Positions 15,530 to 17,189 of a stretch of DNA of 17,189 nt are shown here, one piece after another. The stretch's first letter is position 1; each line of letters begins with the position of its first letter. The stretch comes from UBA8752 sp964223495 (GTDB lineage: Bacteria; Bacteroidota; Bacteroidia; Flavobacteriales_D; Sanyastnellaceae): contig CAXQGL010000040.1 of assembly GCA_964223495.1 (NCBI GenBank), forward strand, positions 1 through 17,189, given 5' to 3'. Made by a program: the position numbers and the translations under genes. The notes under the pieces were generated by a model that worked only from the letters and a program-made list of their open reading frames with translations, was not told the DNA's origin and did not search any database.

Positions 15530-17189
15530 ATGCCTTTCAAGCTCAACCGGCCCGTTTGCCTGCTCCTTGCAGTGGCGGCCTTCATGTGGTCCAGCGCCAA
15601 AGCCCAATCACCGACTGACAACGCTGCCACCCCAACGGCCGATGCGGCCGACGTCATCGCCATCTACAGCGACAGCTACACCAGCATCGGGACCAACTTC
15701 GATCCAGGCTGGGGCCAATCCGGCCATACACAGGTCAATCCGAACTTCGACCCGGGCACCGGGGACCTCGTGCTCGCTTACCCCAACTTCAACTATCAGG
15801 GCACGGAAATGCCCGCTACCGACGCATCCGGCAAGGCGTTCCTGCACGTGGATGTGTGGGTCGCTGAAGGCACTGACCGCCTGCTCAAAGTCACACCGGT
15901 GAACAACGGCGCCGGCGGAACAGGCACGTCTGAATTCCTTGTGAATGTGCCGCTCACGCCCGGAAGCTGGAACAGCGTGGACCTCGCCAAGTCCGACTTT
16001 ACGGGCATGACGTGGGACAACGTCTTCCAGCTCAAGTTTGACGGCCAGTTCAACGGCGACGGATCGGCCAATACGACGCCATACGACGTCTACCTGGACA
16101 ACATCTACTTCCACGGCACCGACACCGGTGGGGGTGGTGACCCGGCCACGGTGGAGGTCACCATCAACGTCAACATGGAGAATGAGACGACCTCGCCGCA
16201 AGGTGTGTTCATCGCGGGCGGCCTCGACTTCGGCGTACCGGGCGCCAACCCTATGAGCGATGCGGATGGCGACGACGTCTGGACGATCACGTTCACCCTC
16301 GCGTCGGGCTACACTGGCAACTACACCATCACCAATGGCGCGTGTGGCGACTGGTCCTGCAAGGAGAACATCGGAGGACAGGATTGTGCCGATGGCCAAT
16401 ACAACGACCGCCTGCTGTCCAACATCACCGAGGACACGACGATCAACACGTGCTTCGGCGAGTGCAGCACGGACGGCACCTGCACCGCGGCCCCGCCCCC
16501 GCCGCCCGCCAGCGGACCCACCGACAACGCGGCCGCGCCCACCCAGGACGCCGCCAATGTGGCCTCCATCTGCAGCGACAGCTACACCGATATCGCGACC
16601 AACTACAACCCCGTCTGGGGCCAGTCCGGCGCTTCGGGGGTCAACCCGACGTTCGACCCCGGTACGGGCAACCTCGTGTTGGCTTACCCCAACTTCAACT
16701 ACCAAGGCACGGAATTGCCCGCAACGGACCTCTCCGAGATGGGCTATCTGCACGTGGACGTGTGGGTGGAATCCGGAACGGACCGCCTCCTGAAGGTGAC
16801 CCCCGTGAACAACGGAGCCGGTGGAAGCGGCGCCGCTGAGTTCCTGGTGAACGTGCCCCTGACGCCCGGTGCGTGGAGCAGTGTGGACCTGCCCCGTTCC
16901 GCCTTCACGGGCATGACGTGGGACAACGTCTTCCAGATGAAGTTCGACGGCCAGTTCAACGGTGACGGCTCCGCCAACGGCACGCCTTACGACGTCTACC
17001 TGGACAACATTTACTTCTGGAAGGACCCGGCTGCCGCCATCGCAGGCTGCATGGATCCGGCCGCCAACAACTACAACTCCGCCGCCACGGAAGACGACAA
17101 CACGTGCAGCTACGACGTGACCTTCCGCGTGGACATGAACGCCCACAGCGGCACCTTCGGCGTGGTCAACATCAACGGCTCGTTCAACG
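15530..17189 (+). CDS. Secreted multi-module probable carbohydrate-binding protein (3' end outside the window)
   Basis: The frame starts at ATG 15530 and is open for at least 553 codons to the window edge. A signal peptide covers about residues 1-25 (LNRPVCLLLAVAAFMW, cleavage near SSAKA-Q). Module A (29-194) begins TDNAATP and ends DVYLDNIYF; similar modules accompany GH16-type glucanases in Flavobacteriia. Module B (about 203-325) contains VTINVNMENE, GVFIAGG and a Cys-rich GDWSCKEN region, resembling starch-binding-like beta-sandwiches. A PPPPP linker leads to a second A module (331-496), then GCMDPAANNYN, a motif common in secreted Bacteroidota proteins, and the first part of another B-like module (VTFRVDMN). 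No catalytic domain is visible yet; a hydrolase domain or T9SS signal may lie downstream. The function as a glycan binder or degrader is inferred from the modules. Confidence 0.88.
   Translation, partial: MPFKLNRPVCLLLAVAAFMWSSAKAQSPTDNAATPTADAADVIAIYSDSYTSIGTNFDPGWGQSGHTQVNPNFDPGTGDLVLAYPNFNYQGTEMPATDASGKAFLHVDVWVAEGTDRLLKVTPVNNGAGGTGTSEFLVNVPLTPGSWNSVDLAKSDFTGMTWDNVFQLKFDGQFNGDGSANTTPYDVYLDNIYFHGTDTGGGGDPATVEVTINVNMENETTSPQGVFIAGGLDFGVPGANPMSDADGDDVWTITFTLASGYTGNYTITNGACGDWSCKENIGGQDCADGQYNDRLLSNITEDTTINTCFGECSTDGTCTAAPPPPPASGPTDNAAAPTQDAANVASICSDSYTDIATNYNPVWGQSGASGVNPTFDPGTGNLVLAYPNFNYQGTELPATDLSEMGYLHVDVWVESGTDRLLKVTPVNNGAGGSGAAEFLVNVPLTPGAWSSVDLPRSAFTGMTWDNVFQMKFDGQFNGDGSANGTPYDVYLDNIYFWKDPAAAIAGCMDPAANNYNSAATEDDNTCSYDVTFRVDMNAHSGTFGVVNINGSFN
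15614..16111 (+). repeat. Module A, copy 1
   Basis: This 498-bp segment (166 residues) is paired with 16520-17017, exactly 906 bases downstream, with no net insertion or deletion. About 130 of 166 residues are identical by eye. Thirty bases at 16001-16030 match 16907-16936 exactly. Confidence 0.9.
16520..17017 (+). repeat. Module A, copy 2
   Basis: Second copy of the 166-residue module. The first third is the most diverged and the last third (TGMTWDNVF onward) is nearly unchanged. It also has a Cys where copy 1 has Tyr in the YSDSY motif. The strong nucleotide similarity suggests duplication within the gene, or gene conversion. Confidence 0.9.

Noticed and set aside
15608..17146. 512-codon open frame on the minus strand
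   Set aside because: It is the mirror of the duplicated module gene on the plus strand, which has a signal peptide and recognisable modules. Its Val/Arg/Gly-rich repeats only reflect that duplication.

Overview
The window looks like a chromosomal piece of a GC-rich member of the Bacteroidota, probably marine or aquatic and possibly Flavobacteriales-like. Three things point there. The 3208-residue protein ends in a gliding-motility/CHU_C-type domain, the type B sorting signal for type IX secretion. The tRNA-Ser promoter fits the Bacteroidota -33/-7 pattern (TTG, 18 bases, then TAGGTTTG). Start codons lack Shine-Dalgarno sequences. I see no phage, IS element, CRISPR or plasmid signature.

Layout. 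1-2126, minus strand: a terminator, tRNA-Pro(UGG), a SulP anion transporter, and a small acidic lipoprotein-like protein that probably shares its transcript. 2127-2212: a divergent control region with two perfect palindromes. 2213-3079, plus strand: a pirin-family protein. 3093-12719, minus strand: one giant gene for a secreted protein (CUB-like domain, PKD domain, nested P-domain, about 28 PKD/Ig-like domains, C-terminal sorting domain). It contains a higher-order tandem repeat with a period of 1017 bp. 12720-12860: an AT-rich upstream region plus the katG terminator. 12861-15059, minus strand: catalase-peroxidase katG. 15223-15338, minus strand: tRNA-Ser(GCU) with its own terminator and promoter. 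15530 to the window edge, plus strand: a secreted multi-module, probably carbohydrate-binding protein, cut off by the window end.

The genes do not form one pathway. They are mostly single transcription units: anion or bicarbonate uptake, a cupin-type protein, peroxide detoxification, two tRNAs and two surface or secreted proteins. The most distinctive item is the giant protein. It has only two lysines in 3208 residues and a 1504-residue stretch (156-1659) with neither lysine nor arginine, so trypsin-based proteomics would barely see it. Every repeat domain also carries a conserved cysteine pair. Two small perfect inverted repeats lie on predicted promoter elements of the pirin gene and of the carbohydrate-binding gene, and are the best regulatory candidates. 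No stretch longer than 300 bases lacks a gene.
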